48,345 nt of DNA from Catellatospora coxensis (GCF_016862635.1 NZ_BONI01000073.1:1-48345); one strand, 5' to 3'; shown: positions 31,979 through 40,205, numbered from the stretch's first letter. Notes: generated from the letters alone by a model not told the origin. A program made the numbers and translations.

Positions 31979-32740
31979 ATGAGCAGCAGGTTCGGTGGGC
32001 GGGTCGCGATCGTGACCGGCGGGGCACAGGGGATCGGGGCGGCCACGGCGCGGCGGCTGGCCTCGGAGGGGGCGACGGTCGCGGTCGTCGACCTCAGTGC
32101 CGAGAGGAGTGAGGCGCTGGCGAAGGAGATCTCGGCGAGTGGGGGCACGGCCGCCGGATACGGGTGCGACGTGACCGACGAGGCGGCGGTGCACGCGATG
32201 ACCGAGCAGGTGGTGGCGGATCACGGGCGGCTGGACATCCTGGTCAACAACGCGGGGATCACGCGGGACGATCTGCTGTTCAAGATGAGCGCGGCGGACT
32301 GGCACGCGGTGCTGAACACGAATCTGACCAGCATGTTCTACTGCTGCCAGGCGGCGCAGAAGCACATGGTGGCGGGGAAGTACGGCAAGATCGTCAATTT
32401 GAGCAGCCGGTCGGCGCTGGGGAACCGGGGGCAGGTCAACTACGCGGCGGCGAAGGCGGGCGTGCAGGGGTTGACGGCGACGCTGTCGATCGAGCTGGGG
32501 CCGTTCAACATCTGCGTCAACGCGGTCGCGCCGGGGTATGTGGCCACCGCGATGACCGCCGCCACCGCCGAGCGGGTCGGGTCGAACGCTGAGGACCACC
32601 AGAAGTGGGCCGCCGAGCACACGCCGCTGCGCCGGGTCGCCCAGCCCGAGGAGATCGCGTCCGTGGTGGCGTTCCTGGCCAGCGACGACGCGTCGTTCGT
32701 GACCGGGCAGACCCTGTACGTCAACGGCGGCGCACGCTAA
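31979..32740 (+). CDS. FabG-like 3-hydroxyacyl-CoA/ACP dehydrogenase (SDR)
   Basis: A 253-residue classical SDR with TGGAQGIG at 13-20, NNAG at 90-93, catalytic N114, S143, Y155 and K159 (YAAAK). Sequence style is that of FabG-type 3-oxoacyl reductases; in this operon it would run as a 3-hydroxyacyl-CoA dehydrogenase, feeding the thiolase. A strong AAGGAGG at 31967-31973 precedes the ATG by five bases. Confidence 0.88.
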   Translation: MSSRFGGRVAIVTGGAQGIGAATARRLASEGATVAVVDLSAERSEALAKEISASGGTAAGYGCDVTDEAAVHAMTEQVVADHGRLDILVNNAGITRDDLLFKMSAADWHAVLNTNLTSMFYCCQAAQKHMVAGKYGKIVNLSSRSALGNRGQVNYAAAKAGVQGLTATLSIELGPFNICVNAVAPGYVATAMTAATAERVGSNAEDHQKWAAEHTPLRRVAQPEEIASVVAFLASDDASFVTGQTLYVNGGAR

Positions 32741-32762
32741 CCACCAGCAGAAAGGCACCACA

Positions 32763-33935
32763 GTGGACTTCTCGCTCGACGACGAGCAGCGGGCGATCCG
32801 GGACACCGCGCGGGCGTTCATCCGCAAGGAGGTCGTCCCGCTCGAACACGAGCTGCTGCGCCGTGAACGCGCCGGGCAGCCCGGCATCGAGCGCTCCGAG
32901 CTGCGCGAGCTGCAGCTCAAGGCGCGCAAGTTCGGCTTCTGGGGGCTGGCCACGCCGGCCGAGCACGGCGGCATGGACCTGCCCGCGCTCATGCAGTCGC
33001 TGATCTGGACCGAGGTCGGGCACACCCTGGTGCCGTTCCGGTTCGGCGGCGAGGCCGACAACATCCTCTTCCACGCCGACAGCGCCCAACAGGACGAGTA
33101 CCTCAGGCCCACCATCGAGGGCGAGCGCGTCTCCTGCTTCGCCATCACCGAGCCGGGCGCGGGCTCCGACGCCGCGAACATCAAACTCTCCGCCCGCCAG
33201 GACGGCGACGACTGGATCCTCAACGGCGAGAAGACGTTCATCACCAACGGCAACGACGCCGACTTCGCCATCGTGGTCGCGGTGACGGACAAGGACAAGG
33301 GGGTACGCGGCGGCGGCACTACCGCGTTCCTGGTGGACCGGGAGATGGGCTGGCGGTCGGAGTTCATCGCCACGATGGGCCCCGGCGGTCCGGCGTCACT
33401 GGTGTTCGACGACGTGCGGGTGCCGTCGCGCAACATCCTCGGGGAGCTCGGGCAGGGCTTCGAGCTGGGGATGAAGTGGATCGGCAAGGGTCGCTACATC
33501 ATCCCGTCGCACGCGCTCGGCATCGGCGAGCGGGCCCTGCAGATGGCCGTCGACTACGCCAACACCCGGGTCACCTTCGGCAAGCCGATCGGCGAGAACC
33601 AGGCCATCCAGTGGATGATCGCCGACGCGGAGACCGAGCTGGAGGCCGCGCGCTGGCTGGTGCTGCGCGCCGCGTGGACCGTCGACCAGGGCATGGACCC
33701 GCGGCACTCGTCGTCGATGGCGAAGCTCTACGGCGCCGGGATGATCAACCGGTTGGTGGACCGGGTCATGCAGATCCACGGCGGCATGGGCTACACCCGC
33801 GAGCTGCCGATCGAGCGCTGGTACCGGCAGGTGCGGCTGCTGCGCATCTACGAGGGCACCGACGAGATGCAGCGCCTGATCATCTCGCGGGACCTGCTGC
33901 GCGGGTACACGAAGATCGGGGGGCATCTGGCATGA
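32763..33935 (+). CDS. Acyl-CoA dehydrogenase
   Basis: A 390-residue acyl-CoA dehydrogenase, only moderately similar to the one at 30738. It shows CFAITEPGAGSDAANI, TFITNGNDADFAIVV, RVTFGKPIGENQAIQWM, QIHGGMGYTRELP and catalytic E364 in RIYEGTDEMQRLIISRDLLRG. Two different active enzymes in one operon suggest two rounds of oxidation on different chain lengths or branching. GTG start at 32763 with AGAAAGG upstream; the stop overlaps the next ATG (ATGA). Confidence 0.9.
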   Translation: MDFSLDDEQRAIRDTARAFIRKEVVPLEHELLRRERAGQPGIERSELRELQLKARKFGFWGLATPAEHGGMDLPALMQSLIWTEVGHTLVPFRFGGEADNILFHADSAQQDEYLRPTIEGERVSCFAITEPGAGSDAANIKLSARQDGDDWILNGEKTFITNGNDADFAIVVAVTDKDKGVRGGGTTAFLVDREMGWRSEFIATMGPGGPASLVFDDVRVPSRNILGELGQGFELGMKWIGKGRYIIPSHALGIGERALQMAVDYANTRVTFGKPIGENQAIQWMIADAETELEAARWLVLRAAWTVDQGMDPRHSSSMAKLYGAGMINRLVDRVMQIHGGMGYTRELPIERWYRQVRLLRIYEGTDEMQRLIISRDLLRGYTKIGGHLA

Positions 33936-34363
33936 GGGTGTTCGCGTCCGCCCAGGAGTTGGCCGCCGCGGTCGGCCAGTGCATCGGCCCGGGGCCCTGG
34001 CAGCGCGTCGACCGGTCGCGGGTGGACGCGTACACCGACGCCACCGGCGGCGTCGACTGCGTCGGCATCGGGGCGGCCACGCCCGGCTGGCTGACCCTGT
34101 CGATGCTGCCGCTGCTGGTCCGCGACGTGTACCGGTTCGACAACGTGCGCCTCGGCGTCAACTACGGGGTGAACCGGGTCCGCTTCCCGGCCCCGATCCC
34201 GGTCGGGGCGCAGGTGCGCCTCACCGCCCGCATCGCCGAGGTCGAGCCCGTCGACGGCGGCGTGCAACTGGTCGCCCAGCTCACCGTCCGCGCCGACGGC
34301 GAGGACAAGCCCTGCTGCGTGGCCGAGACCGTCAGCCGTATCTACTTCGAGGAGGAGCAGTGA
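33932..34363 (+). CDS. MaoC/NodN-like hot-dog protein lacking the hydratase motif
   Basis: A 143-residue single hot-dog-fold protein of the MaoC dehydratase group. The frame of the family is clear: WQRVDRSRVDAYTDATG near 23-39, GWLTLSMLPLL near 52-62 and NYGVNRVRFPAPIPVGAQVRL near 76-96. Normal members have, between the first two, an HxxxxDPxxA-type segment carrying catalytic Asp and His and about 25 residues long. Here only about 12 residues (GVDCVGIGAATP) remain and no His is present. It may be non-catalytic, like the ChsH1 subunit of mycobacteria, though no ChsH2-like partner is nearby. It is translationally coupled on both sides (ATGA with the dehydrogenase, GTGA with the ligase), so it is unlikely to be a random relic. 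Confidence 0.78.
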   Translation: MRVFASAQELAAAVGQCIGPGPWQRVDRSRVDAYTDATGGVDCVGIGAATPGWLTLSMLPLLVRDVYRFDNVRLGVNYGVNRVRFPAPIPVGAQVRLTARIAEVEPVDGGVQLVAQLTVRADGEDKPCCVAETVSRIYFEEEQ

Positions 34364-35895
34364 GCACGCTTTCCCTGGCCGCCGTCCTGGCCGAGGCCGC
34401 GCGCCGCCATCCCGCCAAGACCGCCGTGGTCGACGCGTTCGGCCGGGAGACCTACGCCGACCTGTGGCGGCAGGCCCTCGCCTACGCCGCGGGGCTGCGC
34501 GAGCTCGGTGTCCGGCCCGGTGACGCCGTCGCGCTGGTCTGCCCGAACGTCACCGACTTCCCGCGCGCCTACTACGGCATCCTCGCCGCGGGCGGTGTCG
34601 TCGTCCCGGTGCACCTGCTGCTCACCCCGGCCGAGGCGGCGTACGTGCTGCGCGACAGCGGGGCGAAGCTCGTCGTCTGCCACAGCGGCATGCTCGCCCT
34701 GGGCGCGCCCGCCGCGGCTGAGGCCGCAGTGCCGGTCGTCAGCGTCGGCCCGCGCCCCGACGAGGGCGGCCCGGAACGGCTGGAGCAGGTCAGCTCCCGG
34801 GTCCCGGCGCTGCGCTCGTACGAGACCCGCTACCCGAACGACCCGGCGGTGATCTTCTACACCAGCGGGACCACCGGCAAGCCGAAGGGCGCCGTGCTCA
34901 CCCACCTCAACCTGGTGATGAACGCGACCGTCAACACCTTCGACGCCAACGACGCCAAGCAGTCCGACATCGTCCTCGGCTGCCTGCCGCTGTTCCACAC
35001 GTTCGGGCAGACCGTCGGCATGAACGGCGCCTTCCGCATCGGGGCCACCCTGGTGCTGCTGGCCCGGTTCACCGGTGAGGCGGCGATCGACCTGATGGTG
35101 CGGGAGAAGGTCGACGTCTTCCACGGCGTGCCCACCATGTACATCGGCCTGCTGGAGGCCGCCGCGGGCCGCGCCGAGCTGCCCGCGCTGCGGATCTGCA
35201 TCTCCGGCGGGGCGTCGCTGCCGGTCGCGGTGCTGGAGCGCTTCAACGCCGCGTTCCGGACCACGGTCTACGAGGGCTACGGGCTGTCGGAGACGTCGCC
35301 CAGCGCCACCACCAACCAGCCGCACTTCGGTGTACGCGCCGGCACCGTCGGCCATGCCCTCTGGGGCGTCGAGGTCGAGGTCGCCCGCGCCGAACTCGAC
35401 GAGCGCGTCGAGCTGCTCGGCCCGGACGAGCTGGGCGAGATCGTCATCCGCGGCCACAACGTGTTCGCCGGCTACCTCGGCAACCCCGCCGCGACCGAGC
35501 AGGCCCTGGTCGACGGCTGGTTCCGCACCGGCGACCTGGGCACCAAGGACGCCGAGGGCTTCGTGTCCATCGTGGACCGCAAGAAGGACATCGTCATCCG
35601 CGGCGGCTTCAACGTGTACCCCCGCGAGGTCGAAGAGGTCCTGGCCCGGCACCCCGCCGTGGAACTGGTCTCCGTCATCGGCGTGCCCGACGACACCCAC
35701 GGCGAGGAGATCTGCGCCGTCGTCGTCCTGCGCCCCGACACCGACCCGGTCACCGAGGAAGCCCTCATCACCTGGTCCCGCGACCAGCTCGGCAAGCACA
35801 AGTACCCCCGCCAGATCCGCTTCCTCCCCGAACTCCCGATGGGCCCCAGCCACAAGATCCTCAAACGCGAACTCCGCCGCCTCCTCGCCGACTGA
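34360..35895 (+). CDS. Acyl-CoA ligase (FadD-like, AMP-forming)
   Basis: A 511-residue ANL-superfamily enzyme that activates a carboxylic acid with ATP and CoA. The ATP loop YTSGTTGKPKG is at 167-177, then YEGYGLSETSP, GWFRTGDLG and DRKKDIVIRGGFNVYP; the catalytic lysine is K499 in GPSHKILKREL. Everything needed is intact. The GTG start overlaps the preceding stop (GTGA). Last gene of the operon, it probably activates the acid from the ALDH step, linking the oxidation genes to the beta-oxidation genes. Chain-length preference cannot be read. Confidence 0.9.
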   Translation: MSTLSLAAVLAEAARRHPAKTAVVDAFGRETYADLWRQALAYAAGLRELGVRPGDAVALVCPNVTDFPRAYYGILAAGGVVVPVHLLLTPAEAAYVLRDSGAKLVVCHSGMLALGAPAAAEAAVPVVSVGPRPDEGGPERLEQVSSRVPALRSYETRYPNDPAVIFYTSGTTGKPKGAVLTHLNLVMNATVNTFDANDAKQSDIVLGCLPLFHTFGQTVGMNGAFRIGATLVLLARFTGEAAIDLMVREKVDVFHGVPTMYIGLLEAAAGRAELPALRICISGGASLPVAVLERFNAAFRTTVYEGYGLSETSPSATTNQPHFGVRAGTVGHALWGVEVEVARAELDERVELLGPDELGEIVIRGHNVFAGYLGNPAATEQALVDGWFRTGDLGTKDAEGFVSIVDRKKDIVIRGGFNVYPREVEEVLARHPAVELVSVIGVPDDTHGEEICAVVVLRPDTDPVTEEALITWSRDQLGKHKYPRQIRFLPELPMGPSHKILKRELRRLLAD

Positions 35896-35904
35896 GGGCA
35901 AAAG

Positions 35905-35948
35905 GAAGGGCACCTTCTTATCGCTTCGCGATGTAGAAGGTGCCCTTC
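35905..35948 (+). repeat. GAAGGGCACCTTC hairpin repeat, copy 5
   Basis: Perfect outer arms; inner ATCGC/GCGAT with TTC loop. Nine bases after the FadD-like stop in plus polarity. Confidence 0.88.
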
Positions 35949-36039
35949 TTAACTTCTGCCGTAGGTTTTCCAACCCGTGCGCCGTACGCCGCCGTGTAGG
36001 TGGGGCGGAAGGTCGGGAAGACGAACGGGGAGGTGACGT

Positions 36040-36567
36040 GTGACGGACGACGACGGGTTCCGCGAGTTCGTGCACGCGCGGCTCGGCAGGCTGTCGCGCA
36101 TCGCGTACCTGCTGACCGGCGACCATCACGCGGCCGAGGACCTGCTGCAGAACGCACTGGTCAAGATCGCGTCACGATGGTCGAAGGTGTCGGCGGGCGG
36201 CGCGCCGGACGCGTACCTGCGCAAGGTGCTCTACCACGAGCACGTGTCGGCCTGGCGGCGCGGCCGCCACCTGCGCGCCGAGTGGCCGACGGCGGAGCCG
36301 CCGGAGGGCGGCGGCGGCCGCGACCTGGCCGCCGACACGGTGCGCCGCCTGCTGCTGGAGCAGGCGCTGGCCAAGCTCACCCGAAAGCAGCGTGCGGTGA
36401 TCGTGCTGCGCTTCGTCGAGGACCTGTCCGAGGCGGACGCAGCCGCGGCCCTCGGCGTATCCGTGGGCACGGTCAAGAGCCAGACGTCGTACGCCCTCAA
36501 GAAGCTGCGCGAACAGGCCCCGGAACTGCACGTGCTGGTCAGGGAGCCGAAGGAGGCATGGGCATGA
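36040..36567 (+). CDS. SigE-family ECF RNA polymerase sigma factor
   Basis: A 175-residue sigma factor with region 2 (FVHARLGRLSRIAYLLTGDHHAAEDLLQ, the core-binding and -10 part) at about 9-50 and region 4 (TRKQRAVIVLRFVEDLSEAD then GVSVGTVKSQTSYALKKLRE) at about 112-155. The LLTGD...AEDLLQ spelling is that of the actinobacterial SigE/SCO-type ECF group. GTG at 36040 has GGGAGG six bases upstream. Its stop overlaps the mini-ORF leading into a membrane protein, so the latter is probably its anti-sigma factor. Confidence 0.88.
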   Translation: MTDDDGFREFVHARLGRLSRIAYLLTGDHHAAEDLLQNALVKIASRWSKVSAGGAPDAYLRKVLYHEHVSAWRRGRHLRAEWPTAEPPEGGGGRDLAADTVRRLLLEQALAKLTRKQRAVIVLRFVEDLSEADAAAALGVSVGTVKSQTSYALKKLREQAPELHVLVREPKEAWA

Positions 36568-36635
36568 GCGAGCACAGCGAGCGGATCTGGTGGCCCGGCC
36601 ATGCCGTCGACGAGCGGAGCGAGGAGAGGGCATGA
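36564..36635 (+). CDS. Coupling mini-ORF, MSER family copy C (23 residues)
   Basis: A 23-codon frame beginning MSEHSERIWW and ending DERSEERA. ATGA overlaps join it to the sigma factor stop (36564-36567) and to the next start (36632-36635); GAGGAGAGG within it acts as ribosome binding site for the following gene. It aligns with copy B at both ends, with a different centre. Confidence 0.6.
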   Translation: MSEHSERIWWPGHAVDERSEERA

Positions 36636-37870
36636 GCGACCTGAACGAACTGCTGGCCGACATCGGGGACCGCGCACGGATCTACGACGTCACCGAGCGG
36701 GCCCTGGTGCTGGGCCGCAGGCGGCGCAACACCCGCCGCCTCGCGGGCGTGGGCGGGATCGCCGCCGTGGTCGCATTGTCGATCACCGGTGCCCTGACGC
36801 TGCCCACCCGCCCGGAGTCCGGCCCGGCCGTGCCGCCCTCGCCGACCCCGTCGCCGCCGGCGGTCGCCCTGACCGCTTGCACCGCCGCCGAACTGCCGAT
36901 GCCGGCGGGCCTGCGCGGGGACGCGTACCACGAGTTCGGCGCCGATCCCAGCGGCCGCTTTCAGGCGACGCGTGCCGCCGACGGCAAGGGCCGCGAGTTC
37001 CTGGTCGTCTGGGAGGACGGCAGCCCCAGGGCGGTCAGCGAATGGCCGAAGGGGGCCGTCCGGATCAATGCGGTCAGCTCGACGGGGACCGTGCTGCTGC
37101 GGGCCGGGCAGGCGGAGCTGGAGTCGTGGGTCGTGCGTCGTGACGGCACCACGACACGGCTGCTCGGTCCGGGCGCGGTCGGCCTCGGCATCAACTCCGC
37201 CGGCGTCATCGTGGGTCAGCTCCGGGGCAACCTGCTGATGACCTGGCCGAACGACACCGCGAAACCGGTGCCGCTGCCCGTGCCTGACGGCATGACCGCG
37301 GGCGACCCCGCGGCGATAGCCGACGACGGCACCGTCGTCACACAGCTGTTCGAGGGCCGGTTCGAGCAGACGCCGTTCCGGCGGTCCGGCCCCGGCTGGG
37401 CGTACGTCTGGCAGCCCGGCGGCTCGCCGCAGCGGCTCGCGCTGCCCGAGGCCATCGACGGCGTCAAGGTGAAGTCGTCGCGGGTCTTCCAGGTCGCCGA
37501 CGGCTGGGCCTCGGGTGTGCTGATCACCGGGGAGGGCGAGGACATCCGCCCCTATCCGGCCCGCTGGCGGCTCGGCAGCGGTGAGGTCGAGTGGCTGGCC
37601 GTGCCCGATCGGGGGGAGGGCACCGTCAATCCTCAGGGTTGGGCGGTGCTCCGAGCGGCGGACGACACGACGACCCTGGTCCGCGGTGACGTGGCGATCC
37701 GGCTGACGGGCCTGCCGGGTCACACGCCACGTCCGTCGAACGTCACGGGGACCGCCCCGCTGATGGTGGGCGTGGTCGGCCCGGATGCCCGCGTCCTGTC
37801 CGGGCTCCAGGTGAGCGAGGGCGAGAACCGCGACCTCGTGTATCGGAGACTGCGCTGGACCTGTCACTGA
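36632..37870 (+). CDS. Putative anti-sigma membrane protein
   Basis: A 412-residue protein with a cytoplasmic N-terminus of about 40 residues, one membrane helix (GVGGIAAVVALSITGALTL, about 38-57), a Pro/Ser linker (PSPTPSPP) and a large outer domain of beta-rich repeats with NG/DG turns (INAVSSTGTVLL, INSAGVIVG, IADDGTVV), like a propeller. Position directly after a SigE-type sigma gene and this topology fit the anti-sigma or sensor proteins that accompany such sigmas in actinobacteria, though no zinc-binding anti-sigma motif is seen. Function is inferred from context. Confidence 0.72.
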   Translation: MSDLNELLADIGDRARIYDVTERALVLGRRRRNTRRLAGVGGIAAVVALSITGALTLPTRPESGPAVPPSPTPSPPAVALTACTAAELPMPAGLRGDAYHEFGADPSGRFQATRAADGKGREFLVVWEDGSPRAVSEWPKGAVRINAVSSTGTVLLRAGQAELESWVVRRDGTTTRLLGPGAVGLGINSAGVIVGQLRGNLLMTWPNDTAKPVPLPVPDGMTAGDPAAIADDGTVVTQLFEGRFEQTPFRRSGPGWAYVWQPGGSPQRLALPEAIDGVKVKSSRVFQVADGWASGVLITGEGEDIRPYPARWRLGSGEVEWLAVPDRGEGTVNPQGWAVLRAADDTTTLVRGDVAIRLTGLPGHTPRPSNVTGTAPLMVGVVGPDARVLSGLQVSEGENRDLVYRRLRWTCH

Positions 37871-37880
37871 CCGGCGCGAT

Positions 37881-37918
37881 CGGGCCGGGCGTCGCCCCTG
37901 GTGGGAGCGCCCGGCCCG
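37881..37918 (+). terminator. 11-bp GC hairpin
   Basis: CGGGCCGGGCG (37881-37891) and CGCCCGGCCCG (37908-37918) pair perfectly, ten bases after the preceding stop and directly before the TTGACA of the next gene. Confidence 0.65.
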
Positions 37919-37955
37919 GTTGACAGGCGCGTCGCGGCTGTGGTCGGGTCGGGGG

Positions 37956-38645
37956 ATGCGACGGCTCGTGCTCTGGGACATCGACCGCACGTTGATCGAC
38001 GGCGGCAAGGTCGGGCGGGACGTGTTCGTCGCGGCGTACCTGGCGGTGGTGGGCAGCGAGCCGCCGCGGCTGCCGGAGTTCGGCGGGCGTACCGACCACT
38101 GGATCTTCACGACGGCGCTGGAGTGGCACGGCCGCGAGGTCAGCGCGGAGATCGTGGCCGAGTTCTTCACGCATCTCGCCGAGCACACCCGGGCGCACCG
38201 GCCGCAGCTGGTGGCCCGCGGCGCGGCCCTGGCCGGCGCGGCGCAGGCGCTGGCCGCTCTGGCCGGTGAGACGGGCGTGGTGCAGTCCGTCGTGACCGGC
38301 AACATCCGCGCGGCCGCGTACGAGAAGCTGTCCGCGTTCGACCTGCTCGGGCCGATCGACCTGGAGGTCGGCGGTTACGGCAACGACGACGGGGTGCGTG
38401 CGGTGCTGGTGCGGCTGGCGCACGAGCGCGCGCAGGCCAAGTACACCGCGGTGCTGCCCGCGCGGCAGGTGGTGGTCATCGGCGACACCCCGCACGACAT
38501 CGAGGCGGCGCGGGCCAACGGCGCGCTCGCCATCGGCGTGGCGACCGGCTCGTGCACCGCTGACGAGCTGGCCGCGGCGGGCGCGGACGTGGTACTGCCG
38601 TCGCTGGCGGACACGGCCGCGGTGTTGCGGGCCGCCCTGGCCTGA
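37956..38645 (+). CDS. HAD-superfamily phosphatase
   Basis: A 229-residue HAD hydrolase with nucleophile motif DIDRTLI at 8-14 (D8 and D10), motif II VVTGN, and motif IV VIGDTPHDIEAARANGA; the helical cap lies between motifs I and II. This is the layout of phosphoglycolate-phosphatase-like enzymes, but the substrate is open. ATG at 37956 is six bases after a TCGGGT hexamer, itself 18 bases from TTGACA (37920-37925), so the mRNA is probably leaderless and the TTG start further up is not used. Confidence 0.85.
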   Translation: MRRLVLWDIDRTLIDGGKVGRDVFVAAYLAVVGSEPPRLPEFGGRTDHWIFTTALEWHGREVSAEIVAEFFTHLAEHTRAHRPQLVARGAALAGAAQALAALAGETGVVQSVVTGNIRAAAYEKLSAFDLLGPIDLEVGGYGNDDGVRAVLVRLAHERAQAKYTAVLPARQVVVIGDTPHDIEAARANGALAIGVATGSCTADELAAAGADVVLPSLADTAAVLRAALA

Positions 38646-38656
38646 GCCGGTCGGCT

Positions 38657-38688
38657 CGCCGCGGAGCCGCCGTGCCGCTCCGGCGGCG
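38657..38688 (+). terminator. GC hairpin after the HAD gene
   Basis: CGCCGCGGAGC (38657-38667) pairs with GCTCCGGCGGCG (38677-38688) with one unpaired base. Confidence 0.55.
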
Positions 38689-38735
38689 GGCTTATCGGTT
38701 CGACAGGGCACCGGCCGGCCAGCATCATCGCAGGC

Positions 38736-39242
38736 ATGACGCGAACCGACGTGCCCGCCACCTGGGACGAACGAGCCACCCTGACCACCTTCCTCGACTA
38801 CGCCCGCGCGACCGTGCGCGCCAAGTGCGAGGGCATCACCGACTCCGACGCGCGGAGGGCGCCGCTGCCGGATTCCCCGCTGATGACGGTCAAGGGCCTG
38901 GTCAGCCACGTGCGCTGGGTGGAGTACTCGTGGTTCCAGGTGGTGCTGCTGGGTGAGGAGGACGCCGGGCCGTGGACCGAGCAGGAGCCGGACCGCGAGT
39001 TCACCTACGCCCTCGACGTGCCGATCGAGCAGCTGCTCGCCGAGTACGAGGCGCAGAGCGAGCGCTACCGCGAGCTCGTCGACTCGCTCGACCTGGACAC
39101 CCTCGCCAAACGCGACCTGCGCCGGGCCGGGCGTCCCGCGACGCTGCGCTGGATCCTGTTCCACCTGGTCGAGGAGATCGCCCGGCACAACGGCCACCTC
39201 GACGTGGTACGCGAGCTCGTCGACGGCACCAAGGGCGACTGA
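38736..39242 (+). CDS. DinB-like (DUF664) protein
   Basis: A 168-residue four-helix-bundle protein of the DinB/DUF664 family. The three metal-binding His positions are visible in GLVSHVRWVEYSWF and HLVEEIARHNGHLD. Family members may be metal-dependent thiol transferases using mycothiol or bacillithiol, but most are unassigned. TTCGAC at 38699-38704 and CATCAT at 38723-38728 give a promoter seven bases from the ATG, so the message is probably leaderless. Confidence 0.87.
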   Translation: MTRTDVPATWDERATLTTFLDYARATVRAKCEGITDSDARRAPLPDSPLMTVKGLVSHVRWVEYSWFQVVLLGEEDAGPWTEQEPDREFTYALDVPIEQLLAEYEAQSERYRELVDSLDLDTLAKRDLRRAGRPATLRWILFHLVEEIARHNGHLDVVRELVDGTKGD

Positions 39243-39312
39243 GCTGCCCGTTCCCGGGATGGCCGGCCCTCGGCGCGCGTAGCCTGAACCGGAGCGCGTC
39301 GGGGGAGGCGTC

Positions 39313-40095
39313 ATGGATCTGCACCTGGGCGGCAAGGTCGCGGTGGTCACCGGGGCCAGCAAGGGCATCGGGCTGGCGGTGGTGAAGTCGCTGGTCGCCG
39401 AGGGCGCGAGCGTGGTCGCCGGGGCCCGGGACACCTCCGGCGAGCTGGCCGGGATCGACGGCCCGGTGCGCGCCGTCGACGTCGACCTGACCGACCCGGC
39501 CGGCCCGCAGCGCCTGATCGACGAGGCGGTCGCCGCGTACGGCGGGCTGGACGTCCTGGTGAACAACGTGGGCGGGGTGAAGCCCCGGCTGGGCGGCTTC
39601 GTCTCGGTCACCGACGAGGACTGGATGTGGTCGCTGACCGTCAACCTGCTGTCCGCGATCCGGACCACCCGGGCGGCGCTGCCGCACCTGCTGGCCCGGG
39701 GCGCGGGCAGCATCGTGACGGTGAGCTCGATCAACGCCTTCCTGCCCGATCCCGCGATCATCGACTACACCGCGTCGAAGGCGGCGCTGACGAACTTCTC
39801 CAAGGCACTGTCCAAGGAGGTCGGGCCGAAGGGCATCCGGGTGAACACGGTCAGCCCCGGCCCGGTCCGCACGCCGCTGTGGGTGGGCGAAGAAGGTGTC
39901 GCCAAGTCGTTCGGCGCGGCGAGCGGGGTGTCGGCGGAGGAGGTGGCCAAGCAGGTCGCCGCGCAGGCGGTGACCGGCCGGTTCACCGAGGCCGAGGAGG
40001 TCGCCGACCTGGTGGTGCTGCTGGCCGGCGCGCGGGCGGGCAACGTCACCGGCGCGGACTTCGTCATCGACGGCGGCCTGATCACGACTCTCTGA
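39313..40095 (+). CDS. Short-chain dehydrogenase/reductase
   Basis: A 260-residue classical SDR: TGASKGIG at 13-20, NNVGG near 84-88 in place of NNAG, catalytic S139, Y152, K156. The ending VTGADFVIDGGL is standard. GGGGAGG lies four bases before the ATG. It is monocistronic, with a hairpin directly after the stop; substrate unknown. Confidence 0.87.
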   Translation: MDLHLGGKVAVVTGASKGIGLAVVKSLVAEGASVVAGARDTSGELAGIDGPVRAVDVDLTDPAGPQRLIDEAVAAYGGLDVLVNNVGGVKPRLGGFVSVTDEDWMWSLTVNLLSAIRTTRAALPHLLARGAGSIVTVSSINAFLPDPAIIDYTASKAALTNFSKALSKEVGPKGIRVNTVSPGPVRTPLWVGEEGVAKSFGAASGVSAEEVAKQVAAQAVTGRFTEAEEVADLVVLLAGARAGNVTGADFVIDGGLITTL

Positions 40096-40121
40096 GCGGC
40101 CGGGACCGTGGTCCCGGCCGC
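40096..40121 (+). terminator. Perfect 12-bp GC hairpin
   Basis: GCGGCCGGGACC and its complement, separated by GT, begin at the base after the SDR stop codon. Confidence 0.75.
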
Positions 40122-40205
40122 CGGGCGGTGCACGTGCCGGCGGCCGGTCGAGCCGTTCGCACCTCGGCTCGGCCGGCCGCCTTCCGCAACCGGATCAGGT
40201 GCAGG

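Noticed and set aside
13410-35895. Classical cholesterol catabolism cluster
   Set aside because: Despite the FadE28/29-like pair, there are no ring-cleavage (Ksh, Hsa), Mce4 or KstR-motif elements in the window.
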